A DNA stretch of 64,000 nucleotides from Salvator merianae. Its lineage: Eukaryota; Chordata; Lepidosauria; Squamata; Teiidae. The notes under the pieces were generated by a model. That model ran no database searches and was not told where the DNA came from. It saw only the letters and a list, made by a program, of their open reading frames with translations. The stretch is taken from the NCBI GenBank assembly GCA_003586115.2, contig QVOM02000072.1:2818361-2882360 (forward strand), in the 5' to 3' direction. Below, piece by piece: positions 34,930 through 45,972 of the stretch; position 1 is the stretch's first letter; every line of letters starts with the position of its first letter. The position numbers and the translations under genes were made by a program.

Positions 34930-35353
34930 GGCTGTATTCACACTTACCTACTCTGATGATGGATTGGTCCTGGTGCAGAACAAGGCCGTTCACATTGGGA
35001 GACCCTGCTCTGAAGATCATGCCAGCTTTGGAGCCAGCATGGGGTGCCTCTGAATGCTCCAAAGGTCAGGAACAAAAGACCTTGTTGCACCACCAAAATG
35101 GGTCCCTTGTGATTTACTGGACCATGGAGGTGTAGTGTCTGCATGCCTCTGTGGTCCGGTATACTGCCCCCTAGAATGCCAGTAGACCTCGAAAAAGAGG
35201 TCTATCAGGAGGCCAGCCAGGACGCCATTTTGGGCGTCCTAGTCTGTTTTATGCTCTGTCCTGTACTTACTAGCGCTATTTTGCACTAGTGTGTGGATGG
35301 CAGAAGACTAGACCAGACCAAGGTCCAGACTATCACTCAGTGTGGAAAGGCTC
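34930..35353. mobile_element. Harbinger-like non-autonomous element with TTA target duplication
   Basis: The left end GGCTGTATTCACACTTACC and right end CAGTGTGGAAAGGCTC are inverted. TTA flanks both sides (34927-34929, 35354-35356). The interior shares CACCAAAATGGGTCCC and TGGTCCGGTATACTG words with the copies at 26.9 and 31.1 kb. It lies immediately after the CR1 piece and probably inserted into it. Confidence 0.85.
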
Positions 35354-35578
35354 TTAAATGGATAGTAAGTGCTGAATAAATTTGGTAGCAGTATTTTCTT
35401 CAAGAAACATGTGGAACTTCTGGAAAAGAAATAGCAAACTTCACTATGGTAATTATGGCTTTGGAGTTTGGTTTTCATGTTTTTAAAGGCTCATCTTTTT
35501 TGTCCACCTTTCAAATAGCCCAAGTTTTTCAAGTTCTTATATTTGGTGGCAACACAGCATGTTCTCTGAATCAGATAT

Positions 35579-35802
35579 GGGACCCAGTCACACCTAAGTT
35601 TTAATCCAGCTTCCGTCCACGTTTTGATAGAAAGAACACATCAGCAAAGTGACTAATCATTTGCTTTCCATATTATCTAACCCAAAGGTGGATTTTCTGA
35701 GTTAGGTAATGCTGAAAGAAAACATCTCATTACTTCACTGATGTGTTCTCTCAGTCTGAAAGTGGACCAAAGCTGGGTTAAAGCTTAGGTGTGACTGGGC
35801 CC
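35579..35802. mobile_element. 224-bp palindromic MITE
   Basis: GGGACCCAGTCACACCTAAG faces CTTAGGTGTGACTGGGCCC at the two ends. TTTTAATCCAGCTT/AAAGCTGGGTTAAA and GAACACATCAG/CTGATGTGTTC continue the arms inward. The left-end sequence recurs at 45240. The target duplication is unclear. Confidence 0.85.
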
Positions 35803-36207
35803 ACATTTTCCATTCTCAGTAAGTGCTTCCAGATACTTCCGGTGTCCTCTGCTCTTTGTTTTCCCTGTTCGTTCAGATGACCCTATAATGGTATTGTAGA
35901 TACTGTATCCACTTATCTTCTACCATAGTTATACAAGCCTTGTAAGGTGGGGGGAATCTATTATGCTTCCCCACATTGCATTCTTTCAAAGGCTGTGTTT
36001 TTTACAGCCTCGGGCAATTCCTACTGTTTGGATTTACCCTGACATACGTCCCACTGGATTCTGTGGAGTTTACTTGGACAACAGTGTATACAGGTTTGCT
36101 GTTGTGATGAAATAGCAGCACACCCATCCTGAAACAAAAGCAAGCAACATAGTTCAGGCTCATTCTACCTCAAGGCTTATGTTATGTCCTCCTCTGGTAA
36201 CTCTTGG
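35803..36207. other. Unassigned DNA
   Basis: No feature I can support. Confidence 0.4.
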
Positions 36208-36221
36208 ACTCACATCTCTTT

Positions 36222-36516
36222 CTTTTTTTTTTCTTTTTTTTTAAAATACATTTTATTTAAACATTTGAAATAAAGCAGTAATCATCAAACATAACAATCA
36301 AACAATAACAACAAATAAGCAGTGGATGTACATACAGAAGCAGACTGGTGCTAAGTACAACATGTGGCTACACAGTATGCGATACTTGGATTGGAATACG
36401 CAGGTGTGGAAAATGCTTAGTCAGATGAAAATTCAAAAAAGATGATAGATAGAAACTGTTCGGTCGGAGAGCAGGATTTGATCGAGCAGCTTGGAATAGT
36501 GGTGGCCATTTCTCCA
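36222..36516 (-). mobile_element. Retroposed sequence with poly(A) tail and 14-bp target duplication
   Basis: On the minus strand the insert ends AAATAAAATGTATTTTAAAAAAAA, giving a polyadenylation signal and an A tail. It is flanked by ACTCACATCTCTTT (36208-36221) and ACTCGCATCTCTTT (36517-36530), a 14-bp target duplication with one difference. About 290 bases of body show no recognisable protein. It is either an L1 3' end or the 3' UTR of a processed transcript copied by L1. Confidence 0.75.
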
Positions 36517-36530
36517 ACTCGCATCTCTTT

Positions 36531-38098
36531 TTTCACGTCATTCTGACAAGAAGCGTTGTCAGTCCATACAGATGGCTTGACTTGGTACACGTCCCCCTTT
36601 GTAATAGAGTCCTCTTGACAAGGGTGAAGGGTCTTGAACCCTTGTCCAAGGAAGGGTTGCTGATAACTTTAAGCCTCCTTCTCAAGGAGCAATGAGGAGA
36701 CCCCAAGCTTGAAGTATCGGTTTTATTGCTGTCTCTGTGCCAGTAAGGGAATGGTGAAGGGAGCTGAGAATATTTTAGTATCAACTTTTGTATCATGGTT
36801 CAGGGAGATGCTGAAGGATACCGAGGCATTTGTTGTTAGTCTGATGGCTTCCTCCACATTTTGGCACTGTCTGAGGCCATAATGGCAGCGATGGGATTGA
36901 GAGGATCCCTTCTCCATCTCTAATTGCTGGATCAGTAATTAGTTGAGGGGAGAAGAAAGAAGACTGGGTGTTACACTGAGATCCCCTCCACTGGTACCCC
37001 AGCAGTTCTGGGATCAGAGGAAAGAACGGAGCTTGTTGCTTACTGACAGTTGCCGGATGCTTTTTCAAATTTGTTGACAGAGGCTTCTGAAAGGCCTTTC
37101 AAAATAAGTTCAAGGTTCATTGTGATATGTGGCATGTGAGCAGCTTTCCCTGCAGCCTGATGCCTCCTGCATTATTTCAGACATGTTGATAGCTCCGTCC
37201 TTTCTGTTGGCTTCACTTAAGCATAAAGGGAGAGGTGTTCTGTAAAACGGTGCATCTTAAGTCTTTGACTCCTCAAACAGTTGTTCTGTTTCTGGCTTAA
37301 ACCAATATTTGTCTAAGCCTAATGGTGATTTATCTGGAGGTCATGATTTTGCAACAATTCTCATGTTACTAATTCGGCTTCTTAGATACCTAGTTAATAA
37401 ATGACAACTGGAGCAATAGGTTCATCTGGTTCAGAATAGTACTGAAGTGGAGTATGTGAATACTTTAGTTTGATTTTGTATTTGGCTTCATTAGTCCTCA
37501 GATTAACTGTAGGGATCAGTGGTTTGTAGTTTATCAGCTTAAACACTGTCAAATGTGAAGCAGAAATGTTTGTAAATAGGTACAAGTGCAGCCACGAAGT
37601 GGAGGAAAACTGCAAGTTACAATCAAGTTGCTTTTTTCAAAGGTCCACCTCTGCATTTTGGGATGTTTGTCCCTGGCACACAGAGGACGAAGGCCTTGCT
37701 TGTACCAAGGGTAGATCAACCACTAAAGAAAGCAAACTCACTTCAGGGTCAGGTTTTCTAGGTGAAGAGGTATTTATGCAAAGCACATGTATACCACTCT
37801 ACATTTAAAAATGTCAGGACAGTTTGTAACGTAATAAAAAATAAAATCACCACAATACAAACAACAAAACTGCAATAAAAATGCTAATGTAAAATCAGCT
37901 GTGTAATCTTGGTACCAACTAGCAAATCTTTAGATATACAAATATGTTTTAACCAGATGCTGACAAGCCAACATTGCTGATGCCTGTCATATTTCAAGAA
38001 GACTATTTAATAAACTCAGTTCCACTTCCCTTTGGTTGACCCCTATTTCCTCTTTACAAAAAGCTGTACAATATAGGAAAAGTCAGCTGATCTTGGAC
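36531..38098. other. Unassigned DNA
   Basis: No feature I can support. Open frames under 92 codons show no domain. Confidence 0.45.
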
Positions 38099-38099
38099 T

Positions 38100-38295
38100 A
38101 GGGGTTCATCCACATAGGGTCAAAAAACTGTAATTATGTCAGAATAATATTTGATTTGTCACATATGACCAGAATACTCATGATATTATTGCAGAATAAT
38201 GACCTATACCCTGAGTTTCGTTATTGCAGTAGAAAATAGCTCACACAGTGGATTAACCTCTTATTATGAAATTGCAGCACTGTGTGGATTCCTCC
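38100..38295. mobile_element. Probable MITE with imperfect terminal inverted repeats
   Basis: The left end AGGGGTTCATCCACATAGGG and right end CACTGTGTGGATTCCTCC are inverted with mismatches. The inside is AT-rich, with GAATAATA/TATTATTG-type complements. The target duplication is not clear. Confidence 0.55.
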
Positions 38296-40110
38296 TGTGA
38301 GATTACATGAGACCACAGAGGGAATACAGTGGGAGGCAGGAGCAGCAGCAACCTGGAAGGAAATCAGTCAGCTGTCACTGCATTGTCTCAATCTGGCTGT
38401 CCTAGGGGACAAAAAGAGTGGGACCGAGAGCACATTATTACTTCTCTCTCTGGCGTAGTTTCTTGAGCTTGCGCTCAATTCTTACAGGAGTCCTTCACCA
38501 TGAAGAGCACCACTGTCGCCCTCTTAGAGGGAAGAGGGAGAGCCGGTGAAGATGCCTCAGTGTCAGAATTCACCATCTTAGGCCCTTTCCTCCCAGGCCT
38601 CAAAAATTAAGACACGGGCCAAACAGAAAGCCTCATGTTCTTACTTTATTTGTGACAACAGAATACCAAGAACAGCTGCTATCAGTAGGCATATAAACAG
38701 TTCCCAACCATTCTCCATAACGTCCAGGCTTCCAGGCCTTCAGCATTCCAGCTAACCACCAACAAGGGGAAACATTGGATCAATGAAAAAAGCAAGCAAG
38801 CATGGCTGGGATCTGAGAAGATGCAAAGATGGTTGCACAGTGGCCAACGCACTGACAAGCTGGTGAGTTCAAGGTGTGCTGGACTGAGGCGCTGCTTCAC
38901 TCCAGGCCCACCCAATCTGCTTCTCTCCCACTGGTCCAATGTGGTCTGGAGCTTGCTGCCTGCTCCTGGAGTTCTTTCCGTCCCCTCCTCCCCGTCTCCC
39001 TTGTGAGCCATGGTGCCGTCCTGCCTTCCCTCTGTGCCACCATGGAGAAAACAAGAGAATGGGGCACAGAGGAAGACAGAACAGCGGACAAGCAGTGCAG
39101 AAGCAGCAGTATGTCTCATGATGGGGACAAGCAGAGAGGAGAGAAGGGGAAAGAGTTTCAGCAGTCGGTGGCATGTTTAGGTCCACGTCAGACCAGCAGG
39201 AGAGATGCACCTCAGGTGGGCACAGAATGAAGCAGCGGTTCAACCTAGTGCACCTTGAACGTGCCTGCTGCAGCCTTGCTGGCTTTCTCTCTTCCTTCTA
39301 AGAGGTACCTCAGGAGGGTTAGCTGGTGCCTTTTCTCCCTTAACAATACCAGGCACTTCCAAAAGGCATTGGGCTTGTTATGGCTTTATTCCTGTCATGT
39401 TTGAATGAAATCAAGTTTCTTTTTCTTCCCTTCTCCCCCTTCCAAGGGGAAGTATTGTGCCTCCCCCTTAGCCCCTTAGAGCTCTCTGCGTTCCCAGTAG
39501 CTAGTATACTACTATACTAGTATACAAGCTAGTATACACAGACAAAGGAAATCTTGTGGAAGAACGACCTCTCCTACAACACGGGCTGAAAACCTGGAAC
39601 AACGTGTAGACAATGTGTTATAATCATGAGAGGCCTTTACAAGAATGTGTGATATAAAAGGGATGTCTGGAGGCAACCTAGGTCTGGTGGTGAATTAACA
39701 GCTAGTGCAATTCCTGTAACCTGCTTGCCCACCTGCAAATTGGCTAACTTTTTTTGCTGAGGTTGGTGAAGAGTATTGGGCCAATCTGGCTCACCCAGTC
39801 ATATGTTTCAGTAGGAAATCCATTTTGTGCTACTTTATGAACAGGAGATAATATCTAGTGGTTGGCAAAACTGACACCCCATACCTTGCAGCATTGAATG
39901 AATTTATTTGTGCAGTCAATGACCAGAATCAAAGTAGCACTGCAGCATTATATTTGTATGTGGGGGCCTAAAACAATCCAGTCTCCATTTCCAGCCTTTG
40001 ATCCATGCCATGGTTGGGTATCTAAAGTAACAGGTAAAACTTGAAAAGTGCTTATTATTCAACATGCCCATGAACTTTCGCAAAGTCTTCATGCAACAAG
40101 TCGACATTAT
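38296..40110. other. Unassigned DNA
   Basis: Overlapping frames on both strands at 38.68-39.24 kb show no domain. A dense TA palindrome cluster (CTAGTATACTACTATACTAGTATACAAGCTAGTATAC) lies at about 39500-39540 and could extrude as a cruciform. Nothing else is assignable. Confidence 0.45.
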
Positions 40111-40111
40111 G

Positions 40112-40260
40112 GACTTTTCTGCACTTACCGATGGTAATCCAGATCAGCTGGTCCGGATTAACTTGTCTGGATCAGCTTCAGAGCCAGCCCCAATGACCAG
40201 GAATGAAAGTTCCTGACCTATTATAGAAAAGAGTGGAGTAAAAAAGAGTGGCTCAAAAGC
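40112..40260. mobile_element. Left-end fragment of a Harbinger-like element
   Basis: GGACTTTTCTGCACTTACC matches the terminal repeat of the 33.9-kb copy. It is followed by GGTCCGGATTAACTTG and CCAGGAATGAAAGTTCCTG, family interior words. No right end is found. Confidence 0.55.
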
Positions 40261-42040
40261 GGCCTACAGGAGGTAACAGCCACATGCCAAGTGCCTCCTT
40301 TCAAATTGAAGGCCAGAAATTGCACTTCCAAAGGGTATTCTCTGACTTTTAATATGGATTAGAGGTAGGATGGAAACATAAGTATTGAGATGCTGAAAAT
40401 TTGCGCTTTTTTTTTTTTAAGGAAGCATCTGAAGTGCAAAATTAGAACAGTCTTTTTTCAGAAATACCTTTTTTTCAGCTGAAATATAACAATTTTGATA
40501 ATGTTCAATGAGTTATAATTGAATATATTGCTAAACTGACACATTTAAAAATCTGATTTCTTATGTGGAAATCCATATCAGACCAAATATCATCCCAGCA
40601 TTGCTGATGTCTTCTGTCCCATGTTAGAACAGGAACAAATGTTATGCTGATTCCAGCAATGTTATTTAGCAAGAATACTGGAAATGCTATGTCCTTTACA
40701 TACTGTTCAATTTCTTCCCTCTGTATGACTCTCCATAGACAAGGAATGGATGGCACTTCAGCGTGATGATGGAATGTCTAGGGTTTGTTCACACTGTAAC
40801 GTTATTACAGAAATGTTATCAAGACTTTGTGTACTGGTTGGTTTATGTCATAAATTGATTGCACAATGCTTCTATAGCTCACACGTACTGGAACTACTGC
40901 TAAAAAGAATTATTTCCACTTCCTTATCAAATTCTGGATAAGATCTGTGTAAATAAGGTAAATATGAGTATGTCCTACATCCAGATTTTAGACATCCTTA
41001 CTCAATTTTTCTCTTTTTCTTAGGTAAGGATGTGAAGTGGGCTGACCAGCTGAGAACCTAACAAGGGAGGAGTGTTCAAAATTCTCACCAGAAGGATATG
41101 GCTTCTGCAGTCCTCAACTTCTGCAGTTCTTTGCCTACTAATATCAAAAGCTATATGGAAATGATCAACAAGGCAGAGGGACAAAAAGAATAACAAGAAA
41201 AATGGTGACAAAAAAGAGAAAGAAAGTATTGGAGGAAGGGAGGACATAACTGGTAGCCGCTGTCGCTTTCGCTGAGTGTCAAATCAGGCTGCAGTTTTTA
41301 AAGTTTCTATAGAGTTACACTGGTAGTGGACAAAAGTCTGTTCCAAAACATGTTAAGATGTGCCGGCAAGCCTTTTCCAGGCATCTGGGACTAAGGGGTG
41401 CACCCACCTGAGCAAATCTGCTCCTTCTTGGGTTTCCTCCTGGTCCTCTCCAGACCCAAGGAGGTGGGTCAGATGTCATCACAGGCATTTTCAGGTCTGT
41501 GGGCATTTCCCTAGCTCATGCCAGCCTCCAAAAGGGCACATGAGGCATAACGAAACAAAAAAAAAAAAAAAAGCAATTAGCAATTCTATAAGAAAGATTT
41601 TACTTCCCGTTTTTATCATGGCAAGACCATCCAAAGTTGTCATGGCCATCTGAGATACCATGCAGTCTGTTGACCTCTATACTTAACAAACTGTTCTTGA
41701 GATGATCTCATCACGTGTTGAAGATATTTCCCAATCTCTGTCTTAAACTGGATTTTTTTTCCCTTGATTGTTATTAGCCAGTCTGTTAGGAATGAACCGA
41801 GCACAGAAGCTGGTGTAAATATTTGCCTGTAAAAGTTCCTATGACTCTGCTTACAAGATAAGATGGATCCTCAGAAAGCTAAGCAAACATAAATAGTTCT
41901 GAGTCAGAATTATTGCATCCATCTCCTTTATCATACAGGCCATGCAGGAAGAACTCTTGTCTACAGTGTAGGAGTACAGATTTGTATGCCAACAAATAAA
42001 CCAAAATGTATTTTTTACAACTGCAAAATAAATAATGCTT
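40261..42040. other. Unassigned DNA
   Basis: An A-run of about 18 bases occurs at 41558-41575 without an adjacent recognisable retroposon. Nothing else is assignable. Confidence 0.45.
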
Positions 42041-42058
42041 ATGATAACCATATGAAAA

Positions 42059-43033
42059 GCGAAAGATTCTTTGAAAGGCCTAACTTCTGAAATATATAGT
42101 ATAATGTTAGATGACAATAAAGCAATGCAGCACCTAAAAGATGTATAGGAAACAGACCTGAACAAAAGAATTAATGAGAAATTTTGGAATACTATATCTA
42201 GCTCTAAACTTAGTTGGCACACAGCTCCTAAAATAAAAGAATCCTTCACAAAAATATTGTATGAATGGCACAGAACACCTTTCCAACTTGCCAGAATAAC
42301 AAAAGTCCCTACTGTTTATTGCTGGTGATGCTGTCAGTTGAGACCTACTTATTTTTATTTGCTTTGGGAGTGCCCCTTAGTCCAAACCTTTTGGAACACA
42401 ATCCAGATAGAAATAAATAGAATGTTAAATACTTCAATCCCACTGGATCCAGAAGTTTATCTGCTACATATCTTTACATCATTAAAAATAACTTCCAGTA
42501 GTCAGTAGTTACTCCATTAAATGCTTTATGCAGCAACACTCCTAATAACTAGACACTGGAAAGATGCAAGTAGTTTAACTTTACAGAAGTAGTAGGATAT
42601 CCTTTGGGGTTTGCTGATCAACAAGTTTATAACTGCTTAGAGGAAGGTACCAACCCAAAATGAAGTAATGAAATCTTTCCTGGCAATTTGGATTCCTGTG
42701 TGGCGTCTCTATTACAGCTGGAGGTTTTCATTCTACAGAACAATTGTTGTCTCTGGTCGTATTGTTTGAACTTAGTTAAATACACTGTAGAGTCAAGTTT
42801 AAAATAACTGGAACAACCCAAATTTTAAGGGGGAGGGATGGGGAGTATCTGTGCTATTTGTGATGTGACTAATTTTGTTTTTTTCTTTTTGTTTTATGTA
42901 TAGATTTGTCTGTCTTATGATGCGTAGGGACACAACAGTTTTGTTTTTATATTTTGTTGTGTCTATTTTATTCAGGTTTTGTTAGGGGTTAATAAAATTA
43001 TTTAATTAAAAAAAACTTTTTTTTAAAAAAAAA
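42059..43033 (+). mobile_element. 5'-truncated L1 insertion with exact 18-bp target duplication
   Basis: ATGATAACCATATGAAAA occurs at 42041-42058 and again at 43034-43051, bracketing 975 bases. The plus strand reads the L1 ORF2 C-terminus: SLKGLTSEIYSIMLDDNKAM, LNKRINEKFWNTISSSK, ILYEWHRTPFQLARI, the Cys-Trp finger region (VYCW...LLWECPLVQTFWNTI) and LITRHWKDASS. Then come a 3' UTR with GTTAATAAAATTATTTAATT and an A-rich tail. At least one in-frame stop (TAG where Trp is expected near 42147) breaks the frame. The clean duplication marks a comparatively recent, dead-on-arrival insertion. Confidence 0.92.
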
Positions 43034-43051
43034 ATGATAACCATATGAAAA

Positions 43052-43664
43052 AGATTTCAGGGTGCCTATACTTTAATAGTTGTACAAAATAGGAAATTCA
43101 AGCAGGTGTGGTTTCCCTTACAAGCAACACCTGCTTAAATTCCTTCTTCTATAGAGCTTTTAAAGCCATTGGAACTCTCTCCTCTTTTCCCAGTGGTGAC
43201 ACTAATAATGCTTAGCTGATGTGAAAGAGCTTTCAATAGGTATAGAGAAAGTTACCCTCCACGTTCATTATAGACAGAAAATGAAGCTAAGTTACAGTGC
43301 CAAAACTTTTAAACCAGACCTGATGCTATGCAACTTGAAGGGGGGAGGGGGTCAACCACCTTGTCTAGCCAGCCAAAGGCTTCATCTCCTGCCCTTCTCA
43401 ATAATCATTTTAGCCAGATGTAGACTGGAAGAGGACGCTCAGAGAGAGCAATAAGATGTTGGGGAAACAGATATCTGAAGACACGGTTCCCAGAGTAGAC
43501 AAACAAACATGATTCCTATACTGTACTCAATGCTTTCAACACAAACTAACCTGTTTCTCTGATTAATTTATTTCTCGCCTTAGAAATGTTAAGGGACCCC
43601 TCTGGCAAAATATGACTTTGACCTCCATTTGTCCAGCAACGAGCTACAGGACAAGCAGAACTGA
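43052..43664. other. Unassigned DNA
   Basis: No feature I can support. Confidence 0.4.
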
Positions 43665-44109
43665 GAGTGCCTCCAGACACTGGTTAAAACCTGCAATTCT
43701 CCCAGTACTATATTGGGAATGCCAGATGTAATCGTGGCAGCACTCCCAGTACAGTCCTGGGTTAGTCAACAGACAACCCAGTACATCAGTATTACAGGAA
43801 ATCCAGCAACGATGCCAGGTTTCCTGTAATTGTTCCCCTTGCCTGGACATCGGCCAGGCGCTGCCAAAATACAGTAGAATCATATAACCGGAAGCCAGAC
43901 AAGCATGCAAAAAATAACAAAGGAAGTCAGGCAGGCACTTGGCTGGCTTTCTGGTCATATGATTCAATTTCATTTTGGCAGCTCCCAGCAGACGTCCAGA
44001 TAAGGGAAACTAAGCCCATAAGTGCTTTTCACATCTGCCAGGGGCCAGCAACAAGCAGTTGCGGGAGCCTCCTTAGATCCCGCATTGCTTCTTGCTGTCT
44101 GGACACAAT
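43665..44109. mobile_element. Hairpin DNA element, copy 2
   Basis: It begins GAGTGCCTCCAGACACTGG, then TTAAAACCTGCAATTCTCCCAG, as copies 1 and 3 do. The mini-hairpin TTACAGGAAATCCAGC/GCCAGGTTTCCTGTAA lies at 43792-43828. The large stem pairs about 43845-43905 with 43935-43997: CTGCCAAAAT, GAATCATAT and GAAGCCAG face their complements around a loop with AAAAAATAACAAAGGAAG. The probable right end is TGTCTGGACACAATTT near 44109. Stem sequence differs from copy 1 although loop and ends agree. Confidence 0.65.
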
Positions 44110-44690
44110 TTGAGCTTGAGACAAATACCAGTTGTATACAGCCAACCTTTTCATCAGTTTGCCTGCTTTTTGCAGTTCATGTGCCTGATGACAGAAAGGA
44201 CAAATGAGTTGATCTTCAGAGCATTCCACGATCTTCCATTTTTGTTTGCCAACAGAAAAAGAGCAAACACTTCTAGTTAGCATTTCTTGCTGCTCACCTC
44301 TGTAGACAATTGCCTAGTTTGTCTAAACTGTATAGTGATTGTCCTTCTGCTGCAGCATTTTGTTTCAGTAGCCAACCAGATGCTTCTGCTATGAAGCTAC
44401 CAGGGCTGGATGGTGAAACCATGAGGCAATGGGAACTCCATGGCTGAGTTCTTTTTACTGCACCAAGCCCAGGTTTGAGCAACATATACACACACTCTGG
44501 TTCTAGTTCATTAACTGGTATTTAAAACCGAGATAAATTTGTACTACAGATGTGTTTTATTTAATGTAAAATACATCTTGAATATCTTCCTTAATCTATT
44601 TTCATTAGCTCCAGGTGACAGGTTACCTCTGCATTTACAAAGACTTTACCACTGAATTATGTATTTCTACTATGTAGGTAACTGACCTCT
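44110..44690. other. Unassigned DNA
   Basis: No feature I can support. Confidence 0.4.
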
Positions 44691-44691
44691 C

Positions 44692-44850
44692 TGGCTGAGT
44701 CTTCACTTACCTTCCAAGGTGACTCCATTTTGGTTGGGTAGGGGAGGTGCCCCAATCTGCCACAGAAAAAAGACACCTCCATGTTTCCATTTGTAGAGCA
44801 GAGCCACCATTTCCAGCAGCCAGTCACAGTGCCTGTAAACACGGTGTTTC
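44692..44850. mobile_element. Possible left-end fragment of a Harbinger-like element
   Basis: GGCTGAGTCTTCACTTACCTTCCAAGGTGACTCCATTTTGG resembles the GGCTG...CACTTACC terminus. No right end is found. Confidence 0.4.
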
Positions 44851-45239
44851 TGATAGTGATCGAACTGGTAACGAGGCATTGTGATCAATGCAAGGTGCTT
44901 GCTGCTGTGTCGAATGAATATGTGGCAACAGCAGACAAGGGTGTGTCTTTTGGGTAAATGGAAACCCAAGCTCCAAATCTGGCCCGGCTCATAAAGGCTC
45001 CATTGACGGATCCATGAAGCTTTCTTGATAATAACGCAAAAGTGATTTGCTCTTGCCTTCTACCAGCATGATTTTTGGCTTTCCAACCTAGTTTGTAGTC
45101 TATGATACCCCAAAGCTTAATCATCCTTAACTACCCAGCTCAAGACAAGATTGGATAATGAGCCTAAATATAGAGGCATTTCTACTGTAGGTAAGGCAAC
45201 AGTGCCTTAAGCTTGGACTTAGCACCTGATGAGTACACC

Positions 45240-45610
45240 TAAGGACCCATCTACACCTACATTTTAATCCAGCTTCAGTCTATCTTCAGAATGAGAAAGT
45301 GAGAGAACACTCACGTCTGTTTCCTGAACTATTGGGGAACTCATTTCAGTAACACACCAAAATGCACTGCCAAAATAGGTCCTCCAGTGGCTCCGGGGCT
45401 AGGAAATTTCATTCCTAGTCCTACAGAGCCCTCAGAGTCCAATCATGAAACTCGTATGAACTTTGGGGCTGGTGCGGGAGCTGGTCTGGACCAGTGCCAT
45501 TGTGCAGATGGCACCGGTTCAGGCCACGCCTTGCCATGTTCCAGACCAGCTGGCCTCACTGGTCCAGACCCACCAACCCAGAACAAGACAAAGTAAGTGC
45601 AGAAAGGCCC
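45240..45610. mobile_element. Composite Harbinger-like element
   Basis: The left end GGACCCATCTACACCTACATTTTAATCC matches the 35.58-kb MITE. From about 45320 the interior (CATTTCAGTAACACACCAAAATGCACTGCC, GGGGCTAGGAAATTTCATTCCTAG) matches the 33.9-kb copy. The right end AAGTAAGTGCAGAAAGGCCC is of the 33.9-kb type. It looks like a chimera of two related elements. TTA follows directly and is shared with the next element. Confidence 0.6.
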
Positions 45611-45613
45611 TTA

Positions 45614-45969
45614 GGCTGTTTCCGCACTTACCTCTTCTGGACCACTGCAGTAAGACCGGGTCAGCTGGAGCAGTTCACCAGCTGGCCAGTCCAGGTGTCC
45701 CAGAGCAACACTGTCTGTGTTTGGATGGCTGTTCCAGGGCAATCATCACACAGATCCCGAAGATCAATAAACTTCAGAGCCAGCCTCTGCAACTCTGATG
45801 ACAAGAGGACTACAGGTGTCCCAAACTAGGTCACATTTTGGGGCGCCTACTCTGGTCTTATCTCTGTCCAGTGTGGATGGGACATACTAGCAGGGGGCCT
45901 ACCAGCATGCTGAGGGGAGGCCTCTGTATCCCTTTGTGGAGTGGTGCAACAATAAGTGCGAAAAGGCCC
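45614..45969. mobile_element. Harbinger-like element with TTA target duplication, abutting another
   Basis: The left end GGCTGTTTCCGCACTTACC and right end ATAAGTGCGAAAAGGCCC are inverted. TTA flanks at 45611-45613 and 45970-45972. The left TTA is also the right flank of the preceding element, so this copy inserted at its neighbour's target duplication. No transposase. Confidence 0.85.
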
Positions 45970-45972
45970 TTA

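Noticed and set aside
38680..39245. Cluster of overlapping frames on both strands (up to 145 codons)
   Set aside because: Simultaneous openness in several frames indicates composition rather than coding; no homology is recognised.
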